This document shows positions 33,591 through 42,175 of a stretch of 42,358 nucleotides of DNA, one piece after another. A program made the translations under genes and the position numbers. Below the pieces are notes generated by a model. It was not told the DNA's origin, made no database searches, and was given only the letters and a program-made list of their open reading frames with translations. This DNA is from Caryophanales bacterium UBA5603 (GTDB lineage Bacteria; Bacillota_I; Bacilli_A; Izemoplasmatales; Hujiaoplasmataceae): assembly GCA_002424815.1 (NCBI GenBank), contig DILB01000015.1, forward strand, positions 1 through 42,358, written 5' to 3'. Each line of letters begins with the position of its first letter. Position 1 is the stretch's first letter.

Positions 33591-36500
33591 GGCCGATGGC
33601 CTCCGTTTCTACAAATCCTTTTGAATTTTTACGTTTTTGATGCTGTATCCAAAGAATGGGAACAAAGATTGCAAGATAAATAATCACGCCGGACAAGGAG
33701 ACAAGCGCACCTTCTTTTAACCCTTTAGGTACAAATTTCATCAAAATTTCAATCTCCGTTTCCTCTGCTGGGACAATAATACCCAAAAACCCTCCAGATA
33801 CAGATAATGTTTGATATGGTGTATCAGAAATCATAACCCAATCATCAGAGTATGCTACAGGAATCGTAATAATTTGATCTTTGTCAGTTAGACTTGTTCG
33901 TGTATATTTTAAATGTATTTGTCCTTTATTAATCGTCAAATAATGATTGTTTGAGACTTTTGAAGCAACGTGTTGATCATAAAAACTTAAATTATCATAA
34001 AGATATTGAAAATCCAGAGCAAATAGATTATCACTGTTGTACATGTCTCCTGTTTTGAACAAAGAAACTTTAATTGGCTGAGACTCAGTAAAACACACTT
34101 TGTCAAAGCATTCAATTTCATTACCTAAAGCATCTTCGAGGAAGACTCGTTCAAGATTCATCGTTCCCATTTTGTAAGTTATCATGCCAGAGGACTGCAT
34201 ATTTGGTAGATCATATACAAGATATGCGGCACCATCGATACCTCGTTCAAATCGAAAATCTGTTTTTCCAGAAACAGTGAAACGTTGATTCGTTTCGAAA
34301 AAAATAGCTTCTAGATTTTGACCAAGTTCACATTTTACTTTATGAGCTAATTTCTCATCTTCCATGATTTCACAGGATCTACTTGTGCCGTCTTTTAAAG
34401 TCACGTATACTTCGCCATAATCAGCGATTGATAAATTGGTCGTCCCTGTCGATGAACGTATGTATGTCCATAGATAACCATTTCCTATGTTAAGTTGTTC
34501 AGCAGTGAACATTAAAAACGTCCGAGCCGATTGATCTAAGATACCTGTTCTTGTGACCAAAGTTGCACTACTATGATTAATGGTTTTATAAGATCTTGCT
34601 GATGAGTAATAGGTTGATGGAACCGTTCCTTCTTGTGAAAGGTTTAATTCTTCAACACTGTAACGTTCCGAGTCAATCAAGGCAGTCATTAGAAGGACTT
34701 TCTGTCGAGTATATTCACTCATATTTTTAAAATGCGTGTACGTCATGTAAGACTCATAAACTTGGAAGGATTCTGCATCTACAATTTCATAAAGCTTATA
34801 TTTTTCGTTTTCGCTATGTAATGTATAATACTTGCTCGGTAAGTGATAATCCTTCTCAGCACTGATTAATATGTATTTATAACCCAAAAAATGATTGATG
34901 TGAATGGATTGGATATCTAATCTATCTTTACTTTGATATTCACTGGCGCTAAATAGAAGTTGACTAATTTCGTTTGTTTCAGCATCGGTCCATGAATGGA
35001 ATATTTCCGTGTTTGTTGGGAAGATGGTCATTCGATTAAAATTGATATCTTCAACGTCAAAACGTTCAAAATCAACATAAACACGATAGAACTCATTCTT
35101 TGATAAATTGGTTTTTAAAAACTCATTAATTGATGCCATTTCTTGGAAAGTATCAATTTTATTTCTAATTGAAAAAGGGCCAGAGTAAATATAGACAAAA
35201 GCGATGATAAACTCAACCCAGAAGAAACGTTTAATCCATTGGTATCGCTTCAACCAACCCACTATCAAAATAAGAATCATGAAAAGAGCAGCTACTCCCA
35301 TTAGGACAGTATCAGCGGTCATCATATCGCGAGCAACATATCGAACATCTGTTTTCAATCTTACAATATAATAATACATAAGATATCCAACAAGAGCAAT
35401 CATAGGAACAATTGGAATTGTCAGCCACTTCATTTTTATTTTTTCGAAACCAAATTTATCAAATACGTGTGCTAGAATCATAATTTGCACAATTGGAAGC
35501 ATATTAATCCACCGGGTATACGGCACATCTGTCGTTCCAGAAAATACAAATGAGAAAATGGGAAGAATCATCATAATAATGCCTAAAAAGATAAGTGCCT
35601 TGTAAATACGAGCGATTTTATCGCGCATAAAAAAGATATAATTCATATACACAATTCCAACAATTGTAATAAACAAGGACATATGTTCTTGACCGTAATG
35701 GTTTTCAAAACCATAGAATCCGATTGGTTTTTGTTCAACAAATATTTTTGCGAGCATTCGGATGTAAATGGTTGGTTGGAATAGCTTGAGATTATATGTT
35801 CCAATCGGTACAATCCAAGCGTTAAAAGTGTTTTCCGGTCGATAGGTTTCCTCTAAAATAAAAAGTATGCTCGGATAAAGAATCACCATCGACATTAAAA
35901 CGCCAAGAAGGATTAGTCCTAAAAAAATCATACCATCTAACAAAAAACGGAAAAATTTAAAGTTTGACCGTTTAATAGCTTCAATAATATATAGAATTGA
36001 TACAAAAGCAATAGCGGTATATCCTAGATAAAAATCATAGAATATTAGTGCTAATACGTACAATGGAACAATCCATTTTTTCCCTTTAAAAAACCATTGG
36101 ATCACGACTAGCCCAAGAGGGAGATAAAAAGTTAAAGACAAAAATCCAGGGAACGCCATAAAACTTACTGTTCCACCGCTGACAAAATAAAACATTGCCA
36201 TCCAAAAAATCGTTCGATTTTTCATACCACAAAGATACATGTAATAAGCAAAAACCATGACACCGGCCCAAATTTTAATCAGTTCGGTGATTGAAAATGC
36301 TAATTCTGTTGGAACAATATAACTTAATAAAAATGTGATTGCAGTAAATATATCAATCGGTATATAGTAAACATCAGAGAAATATGAAGCCCCGAGATAA
36401 TTGTTTAAATTAAAAGAAGATAACGTTCCTTCTTTGATTTGGGCAACAAAATCAACCATAATAGTATAGTATTGAAGAATATCATCTGAGAAATTATTAT

Positions 36501-36678
36501 AAAAACTATTATTTATGAGAATTATCCCGACTTCGATAAAAAATAAAATTGAAAAAACAAAAATCGCCAAAAACAAAAATGTCTTTTTCGGGGATTCAAA
36601 ATATTCTGTAATTTTCTGATTGAATTTTGATGTTTTCTCAGAATACCAGTGTTTGAACTTTGTCATCGCAACATTCAT
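33556..36678 (-). CDS. yfhO: YfhO-family membrane glycosyltransferase
   Basis: A 1040-residue polytopic protein of the YfhO family (GT-C-like fold). A short cytoplasmic start is followed by about a dozen TM helices to residue 490. A large extracytoplasmic beta-rich region (about 495-990) comes next, then a final TM helix (about 995-1015) and a basic tail. The first loop carries DDILQYY with the acidic pair typical of GT-C enzymes. In Bacillus, YfhO uses lipid-linked sugar made by CsbB to glycosylate lipoteichoic acid. Here it heads an operon with just those partner types. GAGGTC precedes the ATG. The acceptor in this organism is unknown. Confidence 0.88.
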   Translation of the reverse strand: MNVAMTKFKHWYSEKTSKFNQKITEYFESPKKTFLFLAIFVFSILFFIEVGIILINNSFYNNFSDDILQYYTIMVDFVAQIKEGTLSSFNLNNYLGASYFSDVYYIPIDIFTAITFLLSYIVPTELAFSITELIKIWAGVMVFAYYMYLCGMKNRTIFWMAMFYFVSGGTVSFMAFPGFLSLTFYLPLGLVVIQWFFKGKKWIVPLYVLALIFYDFYLGYTAIAFVSILYIIEAIKRSNFKFFRFLLDGMIFLGLILLGVLMSMVILYPSILFILEETYRPENTFNAWIVPIGTYNLKLFQPTIYIRMLAKIFVEQKPIGFYGFENHYGQEHMSLFITIVGIVYMNYIFFMRDKIARIYKALIFLGIIMMILPIFSFVFSGTTDVPYTRWINMLPIVQIMILAHVFDKFGFEKIKMKWLTIPIVPMIALVGYLMYYYIVRLKTDVRYVARDMMTADTVLMGVAALFMILILIVGWLKRYQWIKRFFWVEFIIAFVYIYSGPFSIRNKIDTFQEMASINEFLKTNLSKNEFYRVYVDFERFDVEDINFNRMTIFPTNTEIFHSWTDAETNEISQLLFSASEYQSKDRLDIQSIHINHFLGYKYILISAEKDYHLPSKYYTLHSENEKYKLYEIVDAESFQVYESYMTYTHFKNMSEYTRQKVLLMTALIDSERYSVEELNLSQEGTVPSTYYSSARSYKTINHSSATLVTRTGILDQSARTFLMFTAEQLNIGNGYLWTYIRSSTGTTNLSIADYGEVYVTLKDGTSRSCEIMEDEKLAHKVKCELGQNLEAIFFETNQRFTVSGKTDFRFERGIDGAAYLVYDLPNMQSSGMITYKMGTMNLERVFLEDALGNEIECFDKVCFTESQPIKVSLFKTGDMYNSDNLFALDFQYLYDNLSFYDQHVASKVSNNHYLTINKGQIHLKYTRTSLTDKDQIITIPVAYSDDWVMISDTPYQTLSVSGGFLGIIVPAEETEIEILMKFVPKGLKEGALVSLSGVIIYLAIFVPILWIQHQKRKNSKGFVETEAIGHEDIDSNCTSI

Positions 36679-36712
36679 GTACGGACCTCATTTGTGAAAA
36701 ATGGCGCTTATT

Positions 36713-36721
36713 ATTATACCA
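36713..36721 (-). promoter_or_regulatory. promoter of yfhO-GT2-gtrA (extended -10)
   Basis: TGGTATAAT on the minus strand (-10 at 36713-36718), about 35 nt upstream of the yfhO ATG; the -35 is poor. Confidence 0.6.
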
Positions 36722-36788
36722 TAATAAAGCCCATGAAATCTACATTATTTAAATATTGAAAAGAAACACGAAAATTGAATTTATATTA

Positions 36789-36794
36789 TATAAT
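36789..36794 (+). promoter_or_regulatory. candidate -10 of hflX
   Basis: TATAAT on the plus strand, 16 nt upstream of the hflX start, with neither a TGn extension nor a clear -35. The implied leader is only about 10 nt. Confidence 0.35.
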
Positions 36795-36810
36795 AGTACT
36801 GGGTGAGATA

Positions 36811-38067
36811 ATGGAAAAAGCAATATTGGTGGGACTTGAAACTCCCGAATCAACAAACTTCAAAGAAGCAATGGCAGAACTAAAAAACTTGGCTATAGCT
36901 TGTGATGTCGAGGTTCTCTCTACCATCACACAAAAACTTAGCGGTCCTACCGCCAGTCATTATGTAGGAACAGGAAAAGTTGATGAAATCAAACAAGCAA
37001 TCACGACGCTCGATGCGAATTTGGTTATTTTTGATGATGAATTATCGCCTTCTCACATCCGAAATTTAGAAAAAGCTCTTGAGACAAAAGTGATTGATCG
37101 CACCATTTTAATACTTGATATTTTTGCAAGGAGAGCAAAAACGAAGGAAGCAATGTTACAAGTTGAATTAGCTCAATGTCAATACATGCTCCCGAGAGTC
37201 ATTGGACTTTATTCCTCTCTGTCTCGACAGAAGAGCGGAACTGGTTCAAAAGGACCTGGAGAAACTAAACTTGAGTTAGACCGACGCATCTTAAAAGATC
37301 GTGCACACCATCTCAAAGAAGAATTAAAAGAACTGGTGACTATTCGCAGAATTCAAAGAGAGAAACGCAAAAAAGATGAGGTTTTTACCGTTGCGCTTTG
37401 CGGATATACTAACTCAGGAAAATCGACGATGCTCAATAAAATATTAGAATCTTCCATTCAAAACACTGAAAAATATGTATTTGAAAAAAATATGTTATTC
37501 GCAACGCTTGAAACTGCCACAAGGAATATTCTTTTGCCTAATAATCATCAATTTTTAGTTACTGACACGGTAGGTTTTATATCGAAATTACCCCATCATT
37601 TAGTTGAAGCTTTCAAATCAACTTTAGAGGAAATAACCGAAGCGTCTTTGATTCTACATATTATTGATGCCTCTAATCCCGAATATAGATCCCAATTGGA
37701 AGTGGTGGATGAAGTCTTGCAAAAGCTGGGGGTCCATAATATTCCCATGATATATGTGTTTAATAAAAATGATTTATTAACGAACTCGATTGATTCAGAT
37801 AAACAACCTCAAATCAGTGTTTCTGCTCTAAACGGAATGGGTATGAATGAATTAGTTGACTTAATCGATAAGACTCTCTATTCAAAAACACACCATGTAA
37901 AAATGATTTTACCTTATGATAAAGGCCATATCTATGGTGTACTTCGTGAAAATTCACACATTAAAGCGACAAATTATGAATCTGATGGAATCCATATTGA
38001 AGCTGAATTATCCGACCATTATTTAAATCTATATCAATCGTATGTCATAAATAATAACATGCAATAA
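36811..38067 (+). CDS. hflX: ribosome-associated GTPase HflX
   Basis: A 418-residue HflX GTPase that splits or rescues ribosomes, especially under stress. It has an N-terminal HflX domain, and the linker motif GTGSKGPGETKLELDRR is diagnostic. The G domain shows G1 GYTNSGKST, G3 DTVGF and G4 NKND. The C-terminal region resembles the family's small domain. The start is ATG 36811 with GGTGAG 3 nt upstream; an earlier ATG at 36775 lacks a site. It is transcribed divergently from yfhO and alone, without the hfq/miaA neighbours of Proteobacteria. Confidence 0.96.
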   Translation: MEKAILVGLETPESTNFKEAMAELKNLAIACDVEVLSTITQKLSGPTASHYVGTGKVDEIKQAITTLDANLVIFDDELSPSHIRNLEKALETKVIDRTILILDIFARRAKTKEAMLQVELAQCQYMLPRVIGLYSSLSRQKSGTGSKGPGETKLELDRRILKDRAHHLKEELKELVTIRRIQREKRKKDEVFTVALCGYTNSGKSTMLNKILESSIQNTEKYVFEKNMLFATLETATRNILLPNNHQFLVTDTVGFISKLPHHLVEAFKSTLEEITEASLILHIIDASNPEYRSQLEVVDEVLQKLGVHNIPMIYVFNKNDLLTNSIDSDKQPQISVSALNGMGMNELVDLIDKTLYSKTHHVKMILPYDKGHIYGVLRENSHIKATNYESDGIHIEAELSDHYLNLYQSYVINNNMQ

Positions 38068-38069
38068 AA

Positions 38070-38117
38070 ATAATCGCCTTAATGTCAAAAACGTTGGACA
38101 TCAAGGCGATTTGTCTT
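38070..38117. terminator. bidirectional terminator between hflX and dusB
   Basis: A stem with arms AATCGCCTT (38072-38080) and AAGGCGATT (38103-38111), extended inward by ATGTC/GACAT after a mismatch, has a 10-nt loop. It is followed by TTTTT on the plus strand and by a T-rich stretch on the minus strand, and ends both convergent genes. Confidence 0.85.
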
Positions 38118-38118
38118 T

Positions 38119-39114
38119 TTAGTGTTCGTTTGATTCGGATGTTCTCAGTCGATGAAAATAATCCTCAATTATTTTTTTCATGTCCGATGATGTTTTAGCT
38201 TGCATAATAAGATTTTTGGCATACGTTGAATTTTTCAATCCTTTAAGATACCATGCTGTATGTCCTCTCATTTCTAAAACAGCAATTTTTTCGCCTCGGT
38301 CACGAATTAATTCTTCTAAATGCTTATAGATATATAATTCTTTGTCATCATTCGAAATGATTCGATTGTAATATCCTGTTTCTAGATAATCAATTGTTTG
38401 CTTAATTAACCAAGGGTTCCCCATAACGCCTCTGCCAATCATGATTGCGTCACACCCGGTTTCATCAAGCATTCGCCTTGCGTCCTCAGGCGTTAAAATA
38501 TCACCATTCCCAATCACTGGAATTTTTACAGCCATTTTAACCGATTTTATAACTGCCCAATCGGATTTTCCTTCGTACATCTGCGTACGAGTTCTTGGAT
38601 GAACCGCAATCGCTGCTGCACCTGCTGCCTCAGCATACTTAGCTACTTCAACAGCAGTCATGTGATTATGATCCCAACCGCTTCGAATTTTAACTGTCAC
38701 TGGCTTCTTAACTTGACTAACAATCATCTTAACCAACTCATAAACTTTTTGTGGTTCTTTCATCAATTTTGCTCCTGCATCTGAGCGAATGACTTTTGGG
38801 ACGGGACATCCCATATTAATATCGATGATATCAGCATTCGTTTCTTGATCAACAATGATCGCTGCTTGTACCATGCTTTCAATATCACTGCCAAATATTT
38901 GCAGACTGATTGGTTTTTCATCGTTATCAACACGTAACATTTCTCGTGTGCGAACATTGTTATGACCAAGACCCTTGTCAGATACCATTTCAGTATAAAT
39001 TAATCCTGCCCCGAATTCTTTAGCTATTTTTCTAAATGCCGGATTTGAAACACCCGCCATCGGAGCGATTACAACTTGATTTGCAATTTCAATATTTCCA
39101 ATTTTCCACTTCAT
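38119..39114 (-). CDS. dusB: tRNA-dihydrouridine synthase
   Basis: A 331-residue FMN-dependent TIM-barrel enzyme that reduces uridine to dihydrouridine in tRNA D-loops. VVIAPMAGVSNPAFR is the N-terminal signature. NMGCPVPKVIRSDAGA contains the catalytic cysteine, and SGWDHNH and IAVHPRTRTQMYEGKSDW follow, with IGNGDI and IGRGVMGNPW near the FMN phosphate site. This matches the NifR3/DusB subtype. The start is ATG 39114 with AGGTG 6 nt upstream; a GTG nine bases earlier is less likely. It is transcribed divergently from hslO. Confidence 0.95.
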   Translation of the reverse strand: MKWKIGNIEIANQVVIAPMAGVSNPAFRKIAKEFGAGLIYTEMVSDKGLGHNNVRTREMLRVDNDEKPISLQIFGSDIESMVQAAIIVDQETNADIIDINMGCPVPKVIRSDAGAKLMKEPQKVYELVKMIVSQVKKPVTVKIRSGWDHNHMTAVEVAKYAEAAGAAAIAVHPRTRTQMYEGKSDWAVIKSVKMAVKIPVIGNGDILTPEDARRMLDETGCDAIMIGRGVMGNPWLIKQTIDYLETGYYNRIISNDDKELYIYKHLEELIRDRGEKIAVLEMRGHTAWYLKGLKNSTYAKNLIMQAKTSSDMKKIIEDYFHRLRTSESNEH

Positions 39115-39139
39115 TATATTCACCTATTTCATCAAAGTC

Positions 39140-39168
39140 ATTATATTATAAACGGGTTCAAAACACAA
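39140..39168 (-). promoter_or_regulatory. promoter of dusB
   Basis: On the minus strand TTGTGT (39163-39168) and TATAAT (39140-39145) are separated by 17 bp. A second overlapping TATAAT lies at 39145-39150. Confidence 0.6.
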
Positions 39169-39191
39169 ATCAAACTAAAAGAACTCCATTG

Positions 39192-39200
39192 TGTTATAAT
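39192..39200 (+). promoter_or_regulatory. promoter of hslO (extended -10)
   Basis: TGTTATAAT on the plus strand (TATAAT at 39195-39200) is followed by the CGGAGTG ribosome-binding site and the hslO ATG 21 nt after the -10. Confidence 0.6.
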
Positions 39201-39220
39201 ATTTTTCGGAGTGTGAAAAA

Positions 39221-40093
39221 ATGAAAGATTATCTCGTAAAAGCTTACGCATTTGATGGAACTGTTCGAATATATGCTGCAAAATCAACAGACCTTGTTGA
39301 GGAAGCGCGACAAATACACGATACTTGGCCAGCAGCAACAGCTGCTTTTGGAAAAGTTCTAACCGCTTCGGCTATTATTGGAGCAATGTATAAAGGGGAT
39401 CAAAAATTAACAATTAGAATTGATGGTGGCGGTCCCATTGGAGGCATTGTAACAACCACAAATTCTAACGGACAAGTAAGAGGATATGTTGGCAATCCAC
39501 ACATTCATATGTCGACCAACAATAATAAATTAGCTGATGCATTCGCTGTGGGTAATAATGGCTTTATTCATGTGACAAAAGATCTTCAAGTCAGAAATAT
39601 TTTTACAAGTAGTTCCGAAATTAGAACTGGAGAAATTTCTGAAGATTTAACTTACTATTTTGCATTGAGCGAACAGATTCCTTCCTCAGTGGGTCTCGGT
39701 ATCTTAGTCGATGAAAATAACACTGTTAAATCGGCAGGCGGTTTTATTCTTCAAGTTATGCCAGGAGCTAAACAAGATACCTTAAAAAAGATTGAAACCA
39801 ATATTCGTGCGATGAAGCCAGTCAGCGAACTCATCTGTGAAGGCTTTACGCCAGAAATGATTATTGAAGAAATTACCAAAGGCGATCATCAGTTTATAGA
39901 AACCATGAGTGTGACTTATGCGTGTGACTGTTCAAAAGATCGTTTTGCAAATAGTCTCATCGCTCTTGGAAAAACAGAACTTACATCTTTGATAGAAGAA
40001 AATAAAACCATTGAGACCGCCTGTCATTTTTGCAATAAAAAATATAATTTTACTCAAAATGATTTAATCAATCTTCTTGAAGACGCAAAATAA
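39221..40093 (+). CDS. hslO: redox-regulated chaperone Hsp33
   Basis: A 290-residue Hsp33, a holdase switched on by oxidation of its zinc site. The substrate-binding core (about 1-225) begins KDYLVKAYAFDGTVRIYA. The C-terminal redox switch has all four zinc cysteines: C235 and C237 (CDC), then C268 and C271 (CHFC). It stands alone between the dusB promoter region and a shared terminator. With the trxB and thioredoxin-like genes it indicates that the cell meets oxidative stress. Confidence 0.96.
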   Translation: MKDYLVKAYAFDGTVRIYAAKSTDLVEEARQIHDTWPAATAAFGKVLTASAIIGAMYKGDQKLTIRIDGGGPIGGIVTTTNSNGQVRGYVGNPHIHMSTNNNKLADAFAVGNNGFIHVTKDLQVRNIFTSSSEIRTGEISEDLTYYFALSEQIPSSVGLGILVDENNTVKSAGGFILQVMPGAKQDTLKKIETNIRAMKPVSELICEGFTPEMIIEEITKGDHQFIETMSVTYACDCSKDRFANSLIALGKTELTSLIEENKTIETACHFCNKKYNFTQNDLINLLEDAK

Positions 40094-40096
40094 AAA

Positions 40097-40136
40097 ATTA
40101 AAGGCAAATCGGATTATATCGATTTGCCTTTTAAAA
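40097..40136. terminator. bidirectional terminator between hslO and glnA
   Basis: The perfect 12-bp stem AAAGGCAAATCG (40100-40111) / CGATTTGCCTTT (40120-40131) has an 8-nt loop, with T-runs on both strands. Confidence 0.9.
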
Positions 40137-40145
40137 ATTAAAATA

Positions 40146-41486
40146 TTACATCATCTTAATATAACGTTTAATTTCCCACTCTGTAACTGCGGTCCGGAAA
40201 TCATTCCATTCCAGTTGCTTTAATTCAATAAATTTATTATAGATATGTGGTCCTAATGCTTCTTTGACGATTTCATCTTCGCCCAGAGCTTTAATCGCTT
40301 CATATAAATTATCTGGTAAATTTTTAACACCCAGTTCTTTTCTTTCTTCCGGTGTTTTTTCAAATAAATTTTCATTGACAGGGCCAATCAATGGAAGGTC
40401 ATTTTCAATGCCATCAAGTCCACTAGCTAGTAAAACTGCTATGGCTAAATATGGATTACTTGCTGCATCTACACTACGAATTTCTGTTCTAGTTGTTTTG
40501 CCTCGAGTTGCTGGAATTCTGACCATGACAGATCGATTGTGTTCTGACCATGAAATGTAACATGGGGCTTCATATCCGGGAACCAGTCGTTTAAAGGAAT
40601 TGACAGTGGGATTTGTGATAGCACAAAATCCACGAGCGTGTGTCAATATTCCTGTTAACCATTTACGACAAACTATCGACAATCCCATTGGATCTTTAGG
40701 ATCATAAAAAGCATTGTTGCCATCCATGTCGGCCAGAGAACAATTTGTATGCATACCAGAACCATTAATCTTTGCAACAGGTTTGGGCATGAATGTAGCG
40801 TGAAGGCCGTGTCTTCTAGCAATATTTTTTACAACCGTTTTAAATGTTTGAATATTATCACAAGCTTCAACGATGTTAGAAAACTCAAAATTAATTTCAT
40901 TTTGTCCGTCAGCTACTTCGTGATGACTTGCTTCGATAGTGAATCCGATTCTTTCTAATTCAAGTACGATGTCTCTACGGCAATCGCCCGCCCCATCGAT
41001 AGGTGAAAGATCAAAGTAACCGCCATGATCGGTAAATTCAAGGGTTGGTTCGCCTTTTTGATCTAATTTAAAAAGAAAAAATTCTGGTTCAAATCCGATA
41101 TTAAGTGCCGAAAAGCCTAATTTTTCCATTCTTGCTGCAATTCTCTTGAGATTTGAACGAGGATCTCCTTGGAAGGGACGACCATCAGGTGTGTAGACGT
41201 CGCATATTAATCTGGCGACTTTACCATAACTTGTTTCTTCCCAGCTTAAGATAAGCCATGTATTATAATCGGGCCTTAAATACATGTCTGCTTCAAGAAT
41301 TCTCACAAAACCTTCAATGGATGATCCATCAAACATTACTTTTCCATCCAAAGCCGTTTCGAGTCGTTTGACAGGAATTTCAACGCTTTTGATTGTTGAA
41401 TTGATGTCTGTAAACATCAGACGAATGTAGCGAACATTCTCTTCCTTTGCATTTCTTAAAATCTCTTCTTTTGTATATTTTGCCAT
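40146..41486 (-). CDS. glnA: glutamine synthetase type I (alpha)
   Basis: A 446-residue GSI-alpha that makes glutamine from glutamate, ammonia and ATP. VMFDGSSIEGFVRI carries Arg62, the residue used in Bacillus GlnA for glutamine feedback. NINFEPEF-like metal ligands appear as GFEPEFFLF, the ATP segment is KPVAKINGSGMH, and PGYEAPCYISWSEHNRS is the family block. The adenylylation-site type of insert seen in GSI-beta is absent. Length (446) matches Bacillus GlnA (444) when started at ATG 41486. Upstream in-frame codons have no support. The ATG has no close Shine-Dalgarno; AAAAGGA lies 18 nt away. The leader and an ANTAR gene upstream suggest RNA-level control. Confidence 0.96.
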   Translation of the reverse strand: MAKYTKEEILRNAKEENVRYIRLMFTDINSTIKSVEIPVKRLETALDGKVMFDGSSIEGFVRILEADMYLRPDYNTWLILSWEETSYGKVARLICDVYTPDGRPFQGDPRSNLKRIAARMEKLGFSALNIGFEPEFFLFKLDQKGEPTLEFTDHGGYFDLSPIDGAGDCRRDIVLELERIGFTIEASHHEVADGQNEINFEFSNIVEACDNIQTFKTVVKNIARRHGLHATFMPKPVAKINGSGMHTNCSLADMDGNNAFYDPKDPMGLSIVCRKWLTGILTHARGFCAITNPTVNSFKRLVPGYEAPCYISWSEHNRSVMVRIPATRGKTTRTEIRSVDAASNPYLAIAVLLASGLDGIENDLPLIGPVNENLFEKTPEERKELGVKNLPDNLYEAIKALGEDEIVKEALGPHIYNKFIELKQLEWNDFRTAVTEWEIKRYIKMM

Positions 41487-41580
41487 GTTTCTTGTTCTTA
41501 TCAATCCTTTTCGACCATGCAATGCACTCGGCAAGAAATGATAACCTCTCTTTTTTGGGGCGCCATTGCCCTTTTATATG
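41487..41580 (-). promoter_or_regulatory. structured glnA leader, candidate ANTAR-target RNA
   Basis: The predicted 94-nt leader contains a hairpin GGGC-AATGGC-GCCC (minus strand) whose six-base loop has A at position 1 and G at position 4, the hallmark of ANTAR-bound hairpins. Further on, minus-strand TTATCATTTCTT (41533-41544) can pair with AAGGATTGATAA (41498-41509) over 11 of 12 positions (two of them weak or mixed with one G-U). That would bury the AAAAGGA upstream of glnA. A second canonical A1/G4 hexaloop hairpin and an intrinsic terminator are not evident. Confidence 0.5.
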
Positions 41581-41586
41581 CACATC

Positions 41587-41615
41587 ATTATACTGATGGA
41601 CGCATCATTAATCAA
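41587..41615 (-). promoter_or_regulatory. promoter of glnA
   Basis: On the minus strand -35 TTGATT (41610-41615) and -10 TATAAT (41587-41592) are separated by 17 bp. The -35 overlaps the last codons of the ANTAR gene. Transcription should start near 41580. Confidence 0.7.
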
Positions 41616-42174
41616 TATCTTTATGGTTTTTTTTACTAAGAATTTTTTGGCAGGCATCATATTTTGAAATATGATCATTCATCGCTTGCTTAAGAATCAA
41701 TTGATGAGCTTCATTTTCGCTCAATCCTTCTTCCATGAGGACATTTTTACATAATATCATTAGTTTTTCCAGTTCCATTTGGTTTTGAATTTTACGGTTC
41801 TCTAATTCTAACTTTTTTAACTCGGAAGAAAACTTTCGCATTAAATCAATCGTTACAGGTAATTCACCATCTATTTTGTCTTCGTCGACAATAGCAAAAA
41901 ATGAATTATTCATAATATTAACAAAAGGAGCAATTGTTTTTTTAGGAGAAACATAAATAATTGGAATGTTCTTGGTAATAACGGCGTTTTCTATAAATTG
42001 ATAAATATTCGCCAATCGCCAAGAAGTATGAATAATCAAAATACTATACAAGAATAGATCATCCCGTCGAATAGGGGTTCTATTCAATTCAAAATTGATA
42101 TTTTTGGCAGACAAAAGACGTTCAATCCGAATGATTGACAATCCATCTTCTGCACAAACCAATATTTTTTTCAT
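41608..42174 (-). CDS. ANTAR-domain regulator
   Basis: A 188-residue protein. An N-terminal receiver-like alpha/beta region (about 1-115) opens KKILVCAEDGLSIIRIERLL and lacks an obvious phospho-acceptor Asp at the usual place. A coiled coil follows (about 112-138, KLELENRKIQNQMELEKL), then a C-terminal ANTAR domain (about 135-182) with LMEEGLSENEAHQLILKQAM. ANTAR proteins bind paired RNA hairpins and usually prevent termination. It begins 1 nt after glyA with no visible ribosome-binding site and directly precedes the glnA promoter. That order suggests nitrogen-responsive control of glnA, as proposed for ANTAR-glnA pairs in other Firmicutes. Confidence 0.85.
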   Translation of the reverse strand: MKKILVCAEDGLSIIRIERLLSAKNINFELNRTPIRRDDLFLYSILIIHTSWRLANIYQFIENAVITKNIPIIYVSPKKTIAPFVNIMNNSFFAIVDEDKIDGELPVTIDLMRKFSSELKKLELENRKIQNQMELEKLMILCKNVLMEEGLSENEAHQLILKQAMNDHISKYDACQKILSKKNHKDID

Positions 42175-42175
42175 T

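Noticed and set aside
40264..40560. Open reading frame on the plus strand inside glnA
   Set aside because: It is antisense to a highly conserved enzyme gene, has no ribosome-binding site and encodes no recognisable protein; it is a by-product of glnA codon use.
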